Assembly (NCBI GenBank): GCA_947626135.1
Contig: CANQQZ010000006.1
Coordinates: forward strand, 1-64,000
DNA from: an uncultured Clostridia bacterium
GTDB lineage: Bacteria > Bacillota > Clostridia > UBA1381
Length of the DNA stretch: 64,000 bases
Direction: 5' to 3'
A program made the position numbers and the translations under genes. Under the pieces are notes generated by a model that ran no database searches, was not told the DNA's origin, and saw only the letters and a program-made list of their open reading frames with translations. Positions within the stretch are counted from its first letter, which is position 1; each line of letters begins with the position of its first letter. Positions 15,822-25,416 of this stretch are shown one piece after another.

Positions 15822-18800
15822 ATGACATTAAAGTTTAAAAGGCTGCTGTGCTCGATAGTAAGCGCGGCGGTTATATTATCGTCGCTTCCGGCGGTTGTCC
15901 TCGCCGACGAGGGCAGCGGCGGGGAAAGCGGCGACCTGGTATTTTACGCGTCGTTCGACGAAGCCGGCACAGGCACAGGCTCGTTTACGGCGACAACAGG
16001 CGGCACGGTCACCGAACACGGCGCGGTTTCGTATACCGACAGCTGGGACGGCAACAGCAAGGCGCTAAATGTCGCGGCAAAGGGTGCCGGAAACTATCTG
16101 GAGCTTGCGGACGGACTTCTGCATGGCAAGCAGGCGGCGACATTCGCATTCTGGCTCAAAGCCGATTCGCCGAGCGCTCCCAACTGGTCGTTTATGAACA
16201 CCTGCGAAACGTCACATGCTGTGGGTACGGAAAAATATATCGGTATGCTTGCGACCACGGAAAACTTTACCGTTGAACGTTATAACAATACAACTGTTCG
16301 ATTAAGCTCCGTAAGCGCGCCGTCAACCGCCGACTGGCAGTATGTCGTTGCGGTGTATGACACAAACGGTACGAAGCTTTACTCAAACGGTAAGCTTATC
16401 GCTTCCGATAATGTGGTTGTCGATGTTCCCGCGCTGTTCACGGATGATTCCAAAACATGGATCGGTCACGCGAACTGGGTAGACGGCGAGGGCTTCCAGG
16501 GCTCTATCGACGACTTCCGCATTTACGGAAAGGCGCTTACCGAAGATGAGATAGCGGCACTCTCGGCTGACGGCGCAAAATATGAGGCTGACAAGCTTAT
16601 TGCGGATAACAACTGCTATATCGCCGACACGAAATTCTACAGCGGCGATACTGAAATATACTCAACGAGCGATTTGACGGACGATTTAACGATAAAAACC
16701 ACGGTAAACAACTATACTGCCGAGGACGGCGCAGCGACCGTTTCGGTATACATAAACGATTCCGAGGAGGCAATCGATGAGGACACAGCACCGCTGATAA
16801 TCCCCGGCGGCACGGCTGAGTTTACGGTTACCGTTTCGTCTGTTGAGAAAACCGATACCGTTACGGTAAAGCTTACCACTCCCGGGAAGGACGCTCCCGT
16901 AACAGACACAGCCGCGACGCTCTACGGCGGTATTAAAGCTCCCGTTAAAGCTCCGGCTGACAGCAATGAGACCACAAACGGCGCACACGACCCGTCGATA
17001 GTGAAATTCCCGGGCGACAATACGTATTACGTATACTCGTCGCACCATCTTATCTTCACATCGGAGGATCTGATAAACTGGAAAAAGTACGATTTCTCCG
17101 GCACACATACGACAAACGCGAACACTGAAATAAAAGATGACGCCGGGAATGTAATCGGGCAGAAGACTAAAATGCTTAGCAAGACCTATGATTACATGAT
17201 TGCAAACGGCTATAAAACCTCTGATAAGGATATAAACGGCACATACTGGGCGCCGGATGTTATATACCGTCCCGATGATACCGCGCATCCCTACTGGATG
17301 TATATTTCCGTATCCTGTGAAGTCGGCGGCAGGAACTCGGTTATCGCGCTTATAAAGTCAAGCTCTCCGCTGTTCTGGGCTGATAAGAACGCGGATATAG
17401 TCGATGACGGCGTGGTATTTGCCACTAAAGAAAACGACAGCTATAAGACAAACGCGATTGACGCGAATATTTATGTGGATACCCACGGAACAGCCGACGC
17501 AGACGACGACACTCCGTATTTTGTCTGGGGCTCGTTCTGGGGCGGCATACAGGCGGCTCCCCTGACTGCTGAAGGACTTGTTGACGGCGTGACGTATCAA
17601 GACGGAAATGCGACTCTTGACAGCTGCAAAAACTTCGGCACGTCAGTATTCACGCAGAGAAACGGCGTCGCGGGTCCCGAGGGCGCGTGGATGATCGAGC
17701 ATGGCGAAAACCGCTACGCGTTCACCTCCTACGGCTGGCTCGGTTCGAACTACAACACGCGCGTCGCAAGAAGCCCTCTTTCGACTGCGTTCAGCACGTC
17801 AAACGGCTGGAATTTAACCGACGCTAACGACATTACAATGTGCAATCAGTATTCGGCCGGCAGTCTTTCAAAGACCACAGGCTATAAGATGATAGGCTCG
17901 TACCGTCTGGGCGAAGGCTCAAGGGAGATTAAAACGAGAGGAATTGATGAAAATGTTGACAATTACTACGTGGAATCACAAAGCGGCGACGCTATGATTT
18001 ATTACGGTCCCGGACATAACAGCGCTATTGAAACGGAGGACGGCGAAAGCTTCTATGTTTCACACACGAGAAAGGGAGAAATTGAAATAGCCGCGACGCT
18101 CCAGGTAAGAAAAATGCTCTGGACCGATGACGGCTGGCCTGTTGTAGCACCCGTGACCTATGCGGGAGAGGTTGAGCAGGCTTTGCCCAGGGATATGATC
18201 GTGGGTACGTATGATCTTGCGTCCGTAGGTCAGACAAAGATGATTGGCAGCCAGCTCAACAGCAGCGGCAGACTTATCAACCGCAATTACGATTTGCCCG
18301 TATTCTCGTCAAAGGTAACGCTTAACGCTGACGGCTCAATGACCGACGCGGACGGCGGCGCGCTCGGCACATGGGAATTTGACGACAACCACACGGTAAC
18401 GCTTAAATTCACAAAGGACGGCGACGCGTCCAATAACAAGGACGAGTTCTACAAAAACGGCGATATTATGACGCTTTACGCCATGTATGAATACGACAAG
18501 GATACATCTGAATTTGTGGTAGGACTTACCGGCATTGACCAAAATCACGTTACGCAGCTCGCGAAAAAGGCCCTGTCAAACATATACCGCACGGAGCCTG
18601 TTGAAAGCGTCACTCCGATAACCATCGAAAAAAGCGCCGGCGGAAACCCGATTTTAGGCTTCGGCGATGACGGCAGTACGCTTTACGCGGGCGACCCCGC
18701 CGCGTTCGTTGACGGCGACACGGTTTATATAATCGCCGGTCACGACACCGCGACAGACGAGGGCTATCAGATGCCCAACTGGGTCGCGTATTCGTCGAAG

Positions 18801-21092
18801 GATATGAAAACCTGGAAATACGAGGGCATAGCTATGGAGGAATCCTCCATAAGCTGGGTAGCCGACACTGTTTCCGCATGGGCGAGCCAGGCGATAAAGT
18901 ACGGGGATAAATATTATCTCTATTACTGCGCCGAGACAAAGCACGGTTCGGGAGCCAATCAATATAACGGAAAATCAATCGGCGTCGCCGTATCGGATTC
19001 TCCGACAGGTCCGTATGCTGACAGCGGCAAGCCGCTCATTCTTGGCAGCTTCACGCCCGATTCGAGCACATGGAACGATATTGACCCGACCGTATGGGTC
19101 GAAACGGTCAACGGCGTTGAGCACCGTTACCTTTGCTGGGGCAACTCAAAGCTCTTTATATGCGAGCTTAACGAGGATATGACTTCGGTTAAGGATATAG
19201 ACGGCGACAATGCTATTACATTCGGCAAGGACGTTATCGAGCAGACCGTTGCGGGCGCTCCGGCGGCGTTTACCGAAGCTCCGTGGATTTACAGACAGCA
19301 GGATGAGAGCGGAAATTATACGGGCAAATATTATCTGTTCTATGCGATGGGCTGGCGCGAGCAAATGGCATACGCCGCCGCCGACACGCTTACAAACGCT
19401 GACGGTACGCTTAATCCCACATGGCAGTACGGTGGACTGCTGATGCCTCCGACAGCTACGTCAAACACGAATCACCCCGCCGTAATCGATTTTAAGGGAC
19501 ATACGTATTTCATCTACCACAACGGTTCTCTCCCCTGGGGCAGCGGCTTCAGAAGAAGCGTGTGCGCGGAGGAATTTTCGATTAACGACGACGGCACTAT
19601 TGACCCGATTCAGGAAACATCGACAGGTCTTACCGGCACCGCGTCGCATATTATGCAGGGCGATAATTATATCGTGCATGAAAACTTCGTAAACTCGGGA
19701 GCTGACTCCGATTATCCGATTTCAAAATCCGTATCGGTCGGCAAAATCATAGCAGACGAGCTTGATACCGAGTGGGAGATCCTCCCCGGCAAGGCGGACC
19801 CGGAAAAGGAATACTATGTATCTATCCAGTCCGTAAACAAGCCGGGTCTGTATCTTGCGGCAATGCCTGATGAGAGCAGCGGCTTAGTAAGGCTGACACA
19901 GGACTCAAATCAGGACGATACGGCTATGAAGCGCAACATGACGTTCCGCACCATGCCCGCGCTCAATGAAGCGGAGGGCGGAGTAAGCTTCGAAAGCGTT
20001 TCAATGCCCGGATATTATCTCACCAATTCAAATGATATGCTGAGGGTTTCAAACAGCCCGGACGCGGACGCCGCCACATTCAGCGTATCGAAAGCCGACG
20101 AAACGCCGATCACCGGTATGCTCGCTTCGATAACCGACGCATGGCACAACGATACCGACGGATTCCGTTTCCGTCTCAACAACGCAATGATTTACGGCAA
20201 TGTGGATATTTACGCGGCGGAATATGACAAGAGCACGAGCAAGCTTCTCGGCGCAAGCGTAAAGAAGAATGTGGCTGTAACGTCGATGAAGCAGCCGATG
20301 CACCTTGATTATACAAGAAAAGCCGCGGACTCAACGCTTAAAATTCTTGTATGGCAGGACATGGAGCCTGTTGCCGAAGCAACTACGGTTACGGCAAACG
20401 AAAATCCGTATCAGATCCCGGCGGGCTATACGTCGTACTATGAGTTTGAGGATAACCTGACCGACAGCGTTACAGGCAGCGATGCTGTAACGGCGGGCTG
20501 GAGCGATGCATTTGACGCGGGTTCAAAAATTACAGACGCAAAATCGCCGGCAGCTTCATACGCTGACGGCTATAAAGGAAAGGCGCTTTCAATGACCGGC
20601 AGCGGCAGCGACGGCGTAAACCTGGGCAAGGTAATAACACACGGCAAATACACCGTCGCGTTCCGCATGAAGGCAAACGCGTTCACATTCGCGACCTCGG
20701 GCATGTTCATTAACAGCGGAACAGGCTCTTCCGAAAACTGGGTGAGCGCGCCGTTCGGCTCGCAGACCGAGGGAAACGCGGCATTCTGGAGCAATATCGC
20801 CAACGCTTCCCCTGATCATGTGCAGTACACCGGCGGCAAATTCCTTGCCGGAACGTGGCATCATGTCGCGCTCGCCGCTGACGGCGCCACGGCTTCGATG
20901 TACATAGACGGCGTTAAGGTCATAGACAATGGAGCGGTTATAAACACGATAAGCGAAAATACCGAAACGTATCTCGGCATAAACTACTGGGACACTCCGT
21001 TCAACGGTTTGATAGACGATTTATATATCTACGACGGCACAACTCTTACCGACGCGGATATTACAAGCCTGTACGAGGCAACATATAATTAA
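15822..21092 (+). CDS. Giant secreted double-GH43 arabinan hydrolase
   Basis: 1756 residues; starts at 15822 after AAAAAAGGAGG. Signal peptide 1-28. Domains in order: LamG-like (about 39-255); GH43 five-bladed propeller no. 1 (about 380-720) with GAHDPSIVKF, TYWAPDV and GPEGAW; a C-terminal barrel of the endo-arabinanase type (GTYDLASVGQ...GTWEFDDNHTVTL, about 790-880); GH43 no. 2 (about 950-1270) with YAGDPAAFVDG, NDIDPTVWV and TEAPWIY; a CBM42/AbfB-like trefoil (about 1328-1430); and a second LamG (about 1539-1750). The Asp of HDPS, NDIDP and YAGDP and the Glu of GPEG and TEAP are candidate catalytic residues. It probably couples endo-1,5-alpha-L-arabinanase and arabinofuranosidase activities on pectic arabinan, complementing the GH53 galactanase. 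No SLH or dockerin is visible. Confidence 0.88.
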   Translation: MTLKFKRLLCSIVSAAVILSSLPAVVLADEGSGGESGDLVFYASFDEAGTGTGSFTATTGGTVTEHGAVSYTDSWDGNSKALNVAAKGAGNYLELADGLLHGKQAATFAFWLKADSPSAPNWSFMNTCETSHAVGTEKYIGMLATTENFTVERYNNTTVRLSSVSAPSTADWQYVVAVYDTNGTKLYSNGKLIASDNVVVDVPALFTDDSKTWIGHANWVDGEGFQGSIDDFRIYGKALTEDEIAALSADGAKYEADKLIADNNCYIADTKFYSGDTEIYSTSDLTDDLTIKTTVNNYTAEDGAATVSVYINDSEEAIDEDTAPLIIPGGTAEFTVTVSSVEKTDTVTVKLTTPGKDAPVTDTAATLYGGIKAPVKAPADSNETTNGAHDPSIVKFPGDNTYYVYSSHHLIFTSEDLINWKKYDFSGTHTTNANTEIKDDAGNVIGQKTKMLSKTYDYMIANGYKTSDKDINGTYWAPDVIYRPDDTAHPYWMYISVSCEVGGRNSVIALIKSSSPLFWADKNADIVDDGVVFATKENDSYKTNAIDANIYVDTHGTADADDDTPYFVWGSFWGGIQAAPLTAEGLVDGVTYQDGNATLDSCKNFGTSVFTQRNGVAGPEGAWMIEHGENRYAFTSYGWLGSNYNTRVARSPLSTAFSTSNGWNLTDANDITMCNQYSAGSLSKTTGYKMIGSYRLGEGSREIKTRGIDENVDNYYVESQSGDAMIYYGPGHNSAIETEDGESFYVSHTRKGEIEIAATLQVRKMLWTDDGWPVVAPVTYAGEVEQALPRDMIVGTYDLASVGQTKMIGSQLNSSGRLINRNYDLPVFSSKVTLNADGSMTDADGGALGTWEFDDNHTVTLKFTKDGDASNNKDEFYKNGDIMTLYAMYEYDKDTSEFVVGLTGIDQNHVTQLAKKALSNIYRTEPVESVTPITIEKSAGGNPILGFGDDGSTLYAGDPAAFVDGDTVYIIAGHDTATDEGYQMPNWVAYSSKDMKTWKYEGIAMEESSISWVADTVSAWASQAIKYGDKYYLYYCAETKHGSGANQYNGKSIGVAVSDSPTGPYADSGKPLILGSFTPDSSTWNDIDPTVWVETVNGVEHRYLCWGNSKLFICELNEDMTSVKDIDGDNAITFGKDVIEQTVAGAPAAFTEAPWIYRQQDESGNYTGKYYLFYAMGWREQMAYAAADTLTNADGTLNPTWQYGGLLMPPTATSNTNHPAVIDFKGHTYFIYHNGSLPWGSGFRRSVCAEEFSINDDGTIDPIQETSTGLTGTASHIMQGDNYIVHENFVNSGADSDYPISKSVSVGKIIADELDTEWEILPGKADPEKEYYVSIQSVNKPGLYLAAMPDESSGLVRLTQDSNQDDTAMKRNMTFRTMPALNEAEGGVSFESVSMPGYYLTNSNDMLRVSNSPDADAATFSVSKADETPITGMLASITDAWHNDTDGFRFRLNNAMIYGNVDIYAAEYDKSTSKLLGASVKKNVAVTSMKQPMHLDYTRKAADSTLKILVWQDMEPVAEATTVTANENPYQIPAGYTSYYEFEDNLTDSVTGSDAVTAGWSDAFDAGSKITDAKSPAASYADGYKGKALSMTGSGSDGVNLGKVITHGKYTVAFRMKANAFTFATSGMFINSGTGSSENWVSAPFGSQTEGNAAFWSNIANASPDHVQYTGGKFLAGTWHHVALAADGATASMYIDGVKVIDNGAVINTISENTETYLGINYWDTPFNGLIDDLYIYDGTTLTDADITSLYEATYN

Positions 21093-21162
21093 GCTTACAT
21101 CATACTTCCTTTATCCTGGGGAGACTTTATGCGGATTCGCCGCTCCGGTCTCCCCTCCTTTC

Positions 21163-21200
21163 AAAAAAAAGCTCCGCATGTAAATGCGAAGCTTTTTTTT
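21163..21200. terminator. Bidirectional terminator
   Basis: AAAAAAAAGCTCCGCAT, GTAA, ATGCGAAGCTTTTTTTT: a long stem with one mismatch between the convergent GH43 and UvrA-like genes. A second GGGGAGAC...GTCTCCCC pair lies just before it at about 21118-21155. Confidence 0.85.
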
Positions 21201-21205
21201 GCATT

Positions 21206-23722
21206 TTAAACGTTTTTCCTTTTCAGGTACCGCCCCGTGAGACTTTCCCCGCAAAGGCATATCTCCTCCGGCGTTCCCGCCGCTATGATCCTGCCGCCGC
21301 TCTCGCCGCCTCCGGGTCCCATATCAATAATATAATCCGCATTTTTTATAATGTCCAGATCGTGTTCGATCACTATCACCGTCGCGCCGCTTTTAATAAG
21401 CCGCCTGAATACGCGGAGCAGATTTTCCACGTCCAGCGGATGCAAGCCTATCGTAGGCTCGTCAAACACAAACACCGTGTCCGACTGGCTTTTCCCCATT
21501 TCACCCGCAAGCTTCAGGCGCTGAGCCTCTCCTCCCGACAGGCTCGGCGTTTGCTCGCCCAGCGTCAGATATCCCAGCCCCAGCTCGCGGAGCACTTCGA
21601 GCTTACGCCTGACCCGCGGAATATCCGCGCAGGCGCCGAGCGCCTCGTCAACGCTCATCGCCATCAGCTCCGGCAGCGTATTCGCCCCGCCTCCGGCGCC
21701 CGATATCCGCTTGATGCGTTCCGCCGCCTTTGAATAGCGCGAGCCGCCGCAGTCGGGACAGGTTATCTCCACATCCGGAAGGAACTGCACATCGAGACTT
21801 ATCGAGCCCGTTCCGTCGCACGTCGGGCAGCGCAGTTTTCCGGTATTGTATGAGAAATCACCCGCCTTGAAACCGCATTTCTCAGCGTCCGGCGTTCCCG
21901 CGAACACCTTGCGCAAATCGTCGTGGACATCGGCATACGTGGCAACGGTGGAGCGAATATTTATCCCGATCGGCGATGCGTCTATCAGCTTTATCCTCGA
22001 TATCGCGTCCGCCGAAATTTCCTTCACATGCTCCGGCAGCTTTTTTCCTTTGATTTTCGCGTCAATAGCCGGAATAAGGCTCTCCAAAATCATAGTTGTC
22101 TTTCCCGAGCCCGAAACCCCCGTAACAACGGTAAGCCGTCCCTTGGGAAACAGCGCTTTGAGCGGCTTTACCGTATGGATACGCGAGGTGGACATATAAA
22201 TTTTCCCGAGCTCAAACATATTCTCCGGCAAAACGCGGTCTCCCGTATCTATAACCGATCTGCCCGCAAGGAAGCTGCCGATACGCGAGCCGGGATCATC
22301 CGCGATTTCCTCCGGAGTGCCTCCGGCTATTATCTCTCCGCCCTTCGCGCCCGCCTCGGGTCCGAGCTCTATAATCCAGTCCGCCTCCTTCAGCACATTC
22401 ACGTCATGGTCCACAAGAATAACAGTGTTGCCGTCGTTAAGAAGATCGCGCATCACGCCCTTTAGTCCCTCCAGATTTGAAGGGTGCAGACCTATCGACG
22501 GCTCGTCAAGCACATAGAGTACGCCCGTTGTCCGATTGCGCACCGCTCTGGCGAGCTGCATTCGCTGCCGCTCTCCGGTGGACAGCGTGGACGCCGCTCT
22601 GTCGAGCGCGATATATGACAGCCCCAGATCCATCAGCCTCTTTGCGGTGCTCTGAAACGAGCCGCAAATGCTTTGCGCCATCGGGCGCATATGCGCGGGA
22701 AGCGAGTCCGGCACGCCGTCAACCCATTCAATCAGTTCCGAAAGCGTCATCGTGCAAGCCTCGGCAAGGGAAATCCCGCGAAGCCTCGGCGCGCGCGCCG
22801 CGTCGCTCAATCGTGTTCCGCCGCATTCCGGGCACACGTCCTGACGGAGAAATTTCTCCACGCGCTTCATGCCCTTTTCATCCTTGACCTTCGACAGCGC
22901 GTTCTCCACGGTATACGTCGCGTTAAAATATGTAAAATCCATATCTCCGGCGGCTCCGCTGGTTTTATTCTGATAAATTATATTTTTCTTCACCGCCGGA
23001 CCGTGAAACACTATGTCCCGCTCCTTCTCCGTTAAACGGTTAAACGGCACGTCCGTCCTGACTCCCATCTCGCGCGCTATATCCTTCATCAGCGACCACA
23101 TAAGCGTCTGCCACGGCGCCACCGCGCCCTCATCTATCGTAAGAGACTCGTCCGGAACGAGCGTGGACTCGTCCACCGCGCGCACGATCCCCGTCCCGTC
23201 GCAGCGCTTGCATGCGCCCTGACTGTTAAACGCGAGCTCCTCGGCGCCGGGAGCGAAAAAACTCACCCCGCAGACCGGGCAAACCAGCTCCAGACCGGCT
23301 GCCGTATTCATGGACGGCTCCGCGTAATGCCCGTTCGGGCAGCGATGGCTCGCAAGGCGCGAAAACATCAGCCTCAGACTGTTTAAAAGCTCCGTCCCCG
23401 TTCCGAACGTGCTCCGTATCCCCGGGATTCCGGGACGCTGCCTGAGCGCGAGGGACGCCGGAACGTACAATACCTCGTCAACGCTCGCTTTTTCCGCCTG
23501 CGTCATGCGCCGCCGCGTATACGTGGACAGCGATTCGAGATACCGCCGCGACCCCTCCGCGTACAGGATCCCCAGCGCAAGCGAGGATTTCCCCGACCCG
23601 GAAACTCCCGCCACGCCCACGAGCTTATGAAGCGGAATATCCACGTCAATATTTTTCAGATTGTGTACGCGTCCGCCTCTGACCTTGATCCTGTCCGGGA
23701 CGCTGTATTTTTTGTTGTCCAT
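21206..23722 (-). CDS. UvrA-like ABC ATPase, short paralogue class
   Basis: 838 residues, about 100 shorter than canonical UvrA (about 940). Two ABC cassettes are present: Walker A GVSGSGKSSLALGI (about 41) and GVSGSGKTTMILE (about 540), ABC signatures LSTGERQRMQLARA and LSGGEAQRLKLAGE, and Walker B LYVLDEPSIGLH and FVFDEPTIGLHP. Zinc-binding CxxC pairs are CPVCG, CKRCDGTG, CPECGGTR, CPTCDGTG and CPDCGGSR. The stand-alone position and length fit the UvrA2 or drug-resistance-type paralogues rather than the repair UvrA; no uvrB or uvrC is nearby. It could act in DNA-damage tolerance or against DNA-binding antibiotics. Confidence 0.85.
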   Translation of the reverse strand: MDNKKYSVPDRIKVRGGRVHNLKNIDVDIPLHKLVGVAGVSGSGKSSLALGILYAEGSRRYLESLSTYTRRRMTQAEKASVDEVLYVPASLALRQRPGIPGIRSTFGTGTELLNSLRLMFSRLASHRCPNGHYAEPSMNTAAGLELVCPVCGVSFFAPGAEELAFNSQGACKRCDGTGIVRAVDESTLVPDESLTIDEGAVAPWQTLMWSLMKDIAREMGVRTDVPFNRLTEKERDIVFHGPAVKKNIIYQNKTSGAAGDMDFTYFNATYTVENALSKVKDEKGMKRVEKFLRQDVCPECGGTRLSDAARAPRLRGISLAEACTMTLSELIEWVDGVPDSLPAHMRPMAQSICGSFQSTAKRLMDLGLSYIALDRAASTLSTGERQRMQLARAVRNRTTGVLYVLDEPSIGLHPSNLEGLKGVMRDLLNDGNTVILVDHDVNVLKEADWIIELGPEAGAKGGEIIAGGTPEEIADDPGSRIGSFLAGRSVIDTGDRVLPENMFELGKIYMSTSRIHTVKPLKALFPKGRLTVVTGVSGSGKTTMILESLIPAIDAKIKGKKLPEHVKEISADAISRIKLIDASPIGINIRSTVATYADVHDDLRKVFAGTPDAEKCGFKAGDFSYNTGKLRCPTCDGTGSISLDVQFLPDVEITCPDCGGSRYSKAAERIKRISGAGGGANTLPELMAMSVDEALGACADIPRVRRKLEVLRELGLGYLTLGEQTPSLSGGEAQRLKLAGEMGKSQSDTVFVFDEPTIGLHPLDVENLLRVFRRLIKSGATVIVIEHDLDIIKNADYIIDMGPGGGESGGRIIAAGTPEEICLCGESLTGRYLKRKNV

Positions 23723-23806
23723 TTGAATCTACTCCGACCATAACAGATTTTTCATCCTTATTATAACAGCTGTCCGCTCAAATTACAAGTCCCTCTCAAA
23801 ACGGAT

Positions 23807-23840
23807 GACCCCGCCGCGGAAAAAATTCCGCGGCGGGGTC
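23807..23840 (-). terminator. Terminator after the anti-sigma gene
   Basis: 15-bp perfect arms GACCCCGCCGCGGAA / TTCCGCGGCGGGGTC with a 4-nt loop. On the minus strand it is followed by CATCCGTTTTGAG, so the U-run is poor. Confidence 0.7.
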
Positions 23841-23865
23841 AAACATGGCGGTATTTACACGTTTT

Positions 23866-24738
23866 TTATTTCACGTCCCCGGCAAAAGCTATGGTATTGT
23901 CCTCGCCCGTACCCTCCGGCATTTGCACCGATACGGAGACCTTGTCGTCCGTTTCCCATGAAATAATGCGGCTGCCCTCGAGCACCGCGGCGGAGCCGTT
24001 TATATCGACCTCCCTGATTTCATCGTCGGTCGACGCGGTGAACGCCGTATCGTCTTTTACCGCGCGCTCGTAAATTATGATAGTGTCCTTGCCGTTTTTG
24101 TATTCGAGCGTCACATAGTCGCCGCTGTAGCTGCCGTCGTCGTTGGTATAGGTATATACGCGATCGAGCGCGTATCCGTCCGGCAGAGCCTGCGGCAGCT
24201 TTAAATCAAAGCTCGCCTGAGCCGCCGCGTCGCCGGCGTCCGCGAAGCTGTGCTCGTGAGCGTCAAGGGCCTTATCGTCGGGAAGACTGATTTTGACCTC
24301 TCCGTTTTCCAAAACCTCCGCCTCTCCGCCATAGACCTCGGCGATTATATCCGCGTAATCACTTTTCGAAAGCTTGTTGCCGTCGGCGTCGTAAATATTG
24401 TCAAAATCCTTCTGCGACAGCGCGCCGAGCGGCGTGCCGTTTTCGTCAAAGAATTTGCCCTGCAATCTCTCCGGCAGCTCCAGTTTCTCATTCGGGTCGG
24501 TCTGCACAATAGTGTTATGACCTGTCGAGAGCTGGCGTATAATATTGCCCGCCGGTCCCAACGCGAACGCCGTGCCCGTCAGCGCCACCGCCGCGGCTGC
24601 CACGGCTATGGCTATACTCTTTTTTCTGTTTCCCGCGCTTCTTTTCATTTTCCTTATCTCCTTTTCCGATAATTTTTCTTCCCCGTAAACCGAGAAATCC
24701 ATTTCCACATCGTTCAGATAATCATACTCATTTTTCAT
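23866..24738 (-). CDS. Anti-sigma factor-like membrane protein, DUF4367-type sensor
   Basis: 290 residues; the ATG at 24738 follows GGAG at good spacing. A cytoplasmic N-terminus (about 1-40, LSEKEIRKMKR) precedes one membrane helix (about 42-62). The extracytoplasmic part is acidic and ends in a DUF4367-like domain (LPDGYALDRVYTYTN, VTLEYKNGKDTIIIYE). It overlaps the upstream ECF sigma gene by 11 bp, the classic arrangement for a sigma/anti-sigma pair. The N-terminus is not obviously related to those of the other two modules, so this is an independent system. Signal unknown. Confidence 0.75.
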   Translation of the reverse strand: MKNEYDYLNDVEMDFSVYGEEKLSEKEIRKMKRSAGNRKKSIAIAVAAAAVALTGTAFALGPAGNIIRQLSTGHNTIVQTDPNEKLELPERLQGKFFDENGTPLGALSQKDFDNIYDADGNKLSKSDYADIIAEVYGGEAEVLENGEVKISLPDDKALDAHEHSFADAGDAAAQASFDLKLPQALPDGYALDRVYTYTNDDGSYSGDYVTLEYKNGKDTIIIYERAVKDDTAFTASTDDEIREVDINGSAAVLEGSRIISWETDDKVSVSVQMPEGTGEDNTIAFAGDVK

Positions 24739-25276
24739 GGTAATCACTCCATTTCACCTTCAATACCTTACGTCCTCTCGACAGCCTGTTATAAATCCAT
24801 GACGGCTGCTTTCCCTTTGCCGCCGCAATCTCGCTTACCGGCTGCTCAAGAATAAACCGTCTGACAAATATATCCCTGTCCGCGCCGCTCAGACCGCTTA
24901 ACAGCGATTCGATCTCGCCGCGCGCCTCCTCAGCCAGAATGCGCGCGTCCGCCGCCTGCGCGCCGGCAATATCCTCGGTAAGTCCGTTTTCCAACATTTC
25001 CCTTATGTACTTTCTCTTATAGTTTATCGCGCGGTATTTTGCGACCGCGCCGATCCAATTTTTCAGAGAATTTCTGTTCGGATCAAACCTGTCGATATTC
25101 CGCCAGATTGCAAGGAGGACGTCATTTTCGCATTCCTCCGCGTAATGCGTCATATTTCTCAAATGATACCGCACCACGGAGCGTATCAGACCCCCGTAAA
25201 GCCTGCAAAGCTCCTCGAAAGCCCGCTCGCTGCCGCCCGCCGCGGCATTGGCAAGCTCCGCATCGTTTGCGTACAT
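24728..25276 (-). CDS. ECF-type RNA polymerase sigma factor (module C)
   Basis: 182 residues. Region 2: AFEELCRLYGGLIRSVVRYH, ECENDVLLAIWRNIDRFDP, LKNWIGAVAKYRAINYKRK. Region 4: LSGADRDIFVRRFILEQPVS, then the HTH EIAAAKGKQPSWIYNRLSRG. The start is preceded by AGGTGAT. It is clearly different from the sigma factors of modules A and B, which share their own block. Upstream a GTATTATATAG segment (on the minus strand, about 25315-25335) may hold its promoter. Confidence 0.9.
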   Translation of the reverse strand: MYANDAELANAAAGGSERAFEELCRLYGGLIRSVVRYHLRNMTHYAEECENDVLLAIWRNIDRFDPNRNSLKNWIGAVAKYRAINYKRKYIREMLENGLTEDIAGAQAADARILAEEARGEIESLLSGLSGADRDIFVRRFILEQPVSEIAAAKGKQPSWIYNRLSRGRKVLKVKWSDYHEK

Positions 25277-25382
25277 GAAATAATCACCTGCCGATATGTT
25301 TGAATTAGAAGCGCCTCTACTATATAATACAATCTTTTCCGTTCGTTTCTATCAATATTTTAAAAAATTCTCAAAATATGTC

Positions 25383-25405
25383 AAAAGCCGGCGCGCGCGC
25401 CGGCT
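25383..25405 (-). terminator. GC-rich terminator of the GH3 gene
   Basis: Palindrome AGCCGGCGCG/CGCGCCGGCT followed on the minus strand by TTTTGACATATTTTGAG. Confidence 0.7.
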
Positions 25406-25416
25406 CTCCTCCGTAT

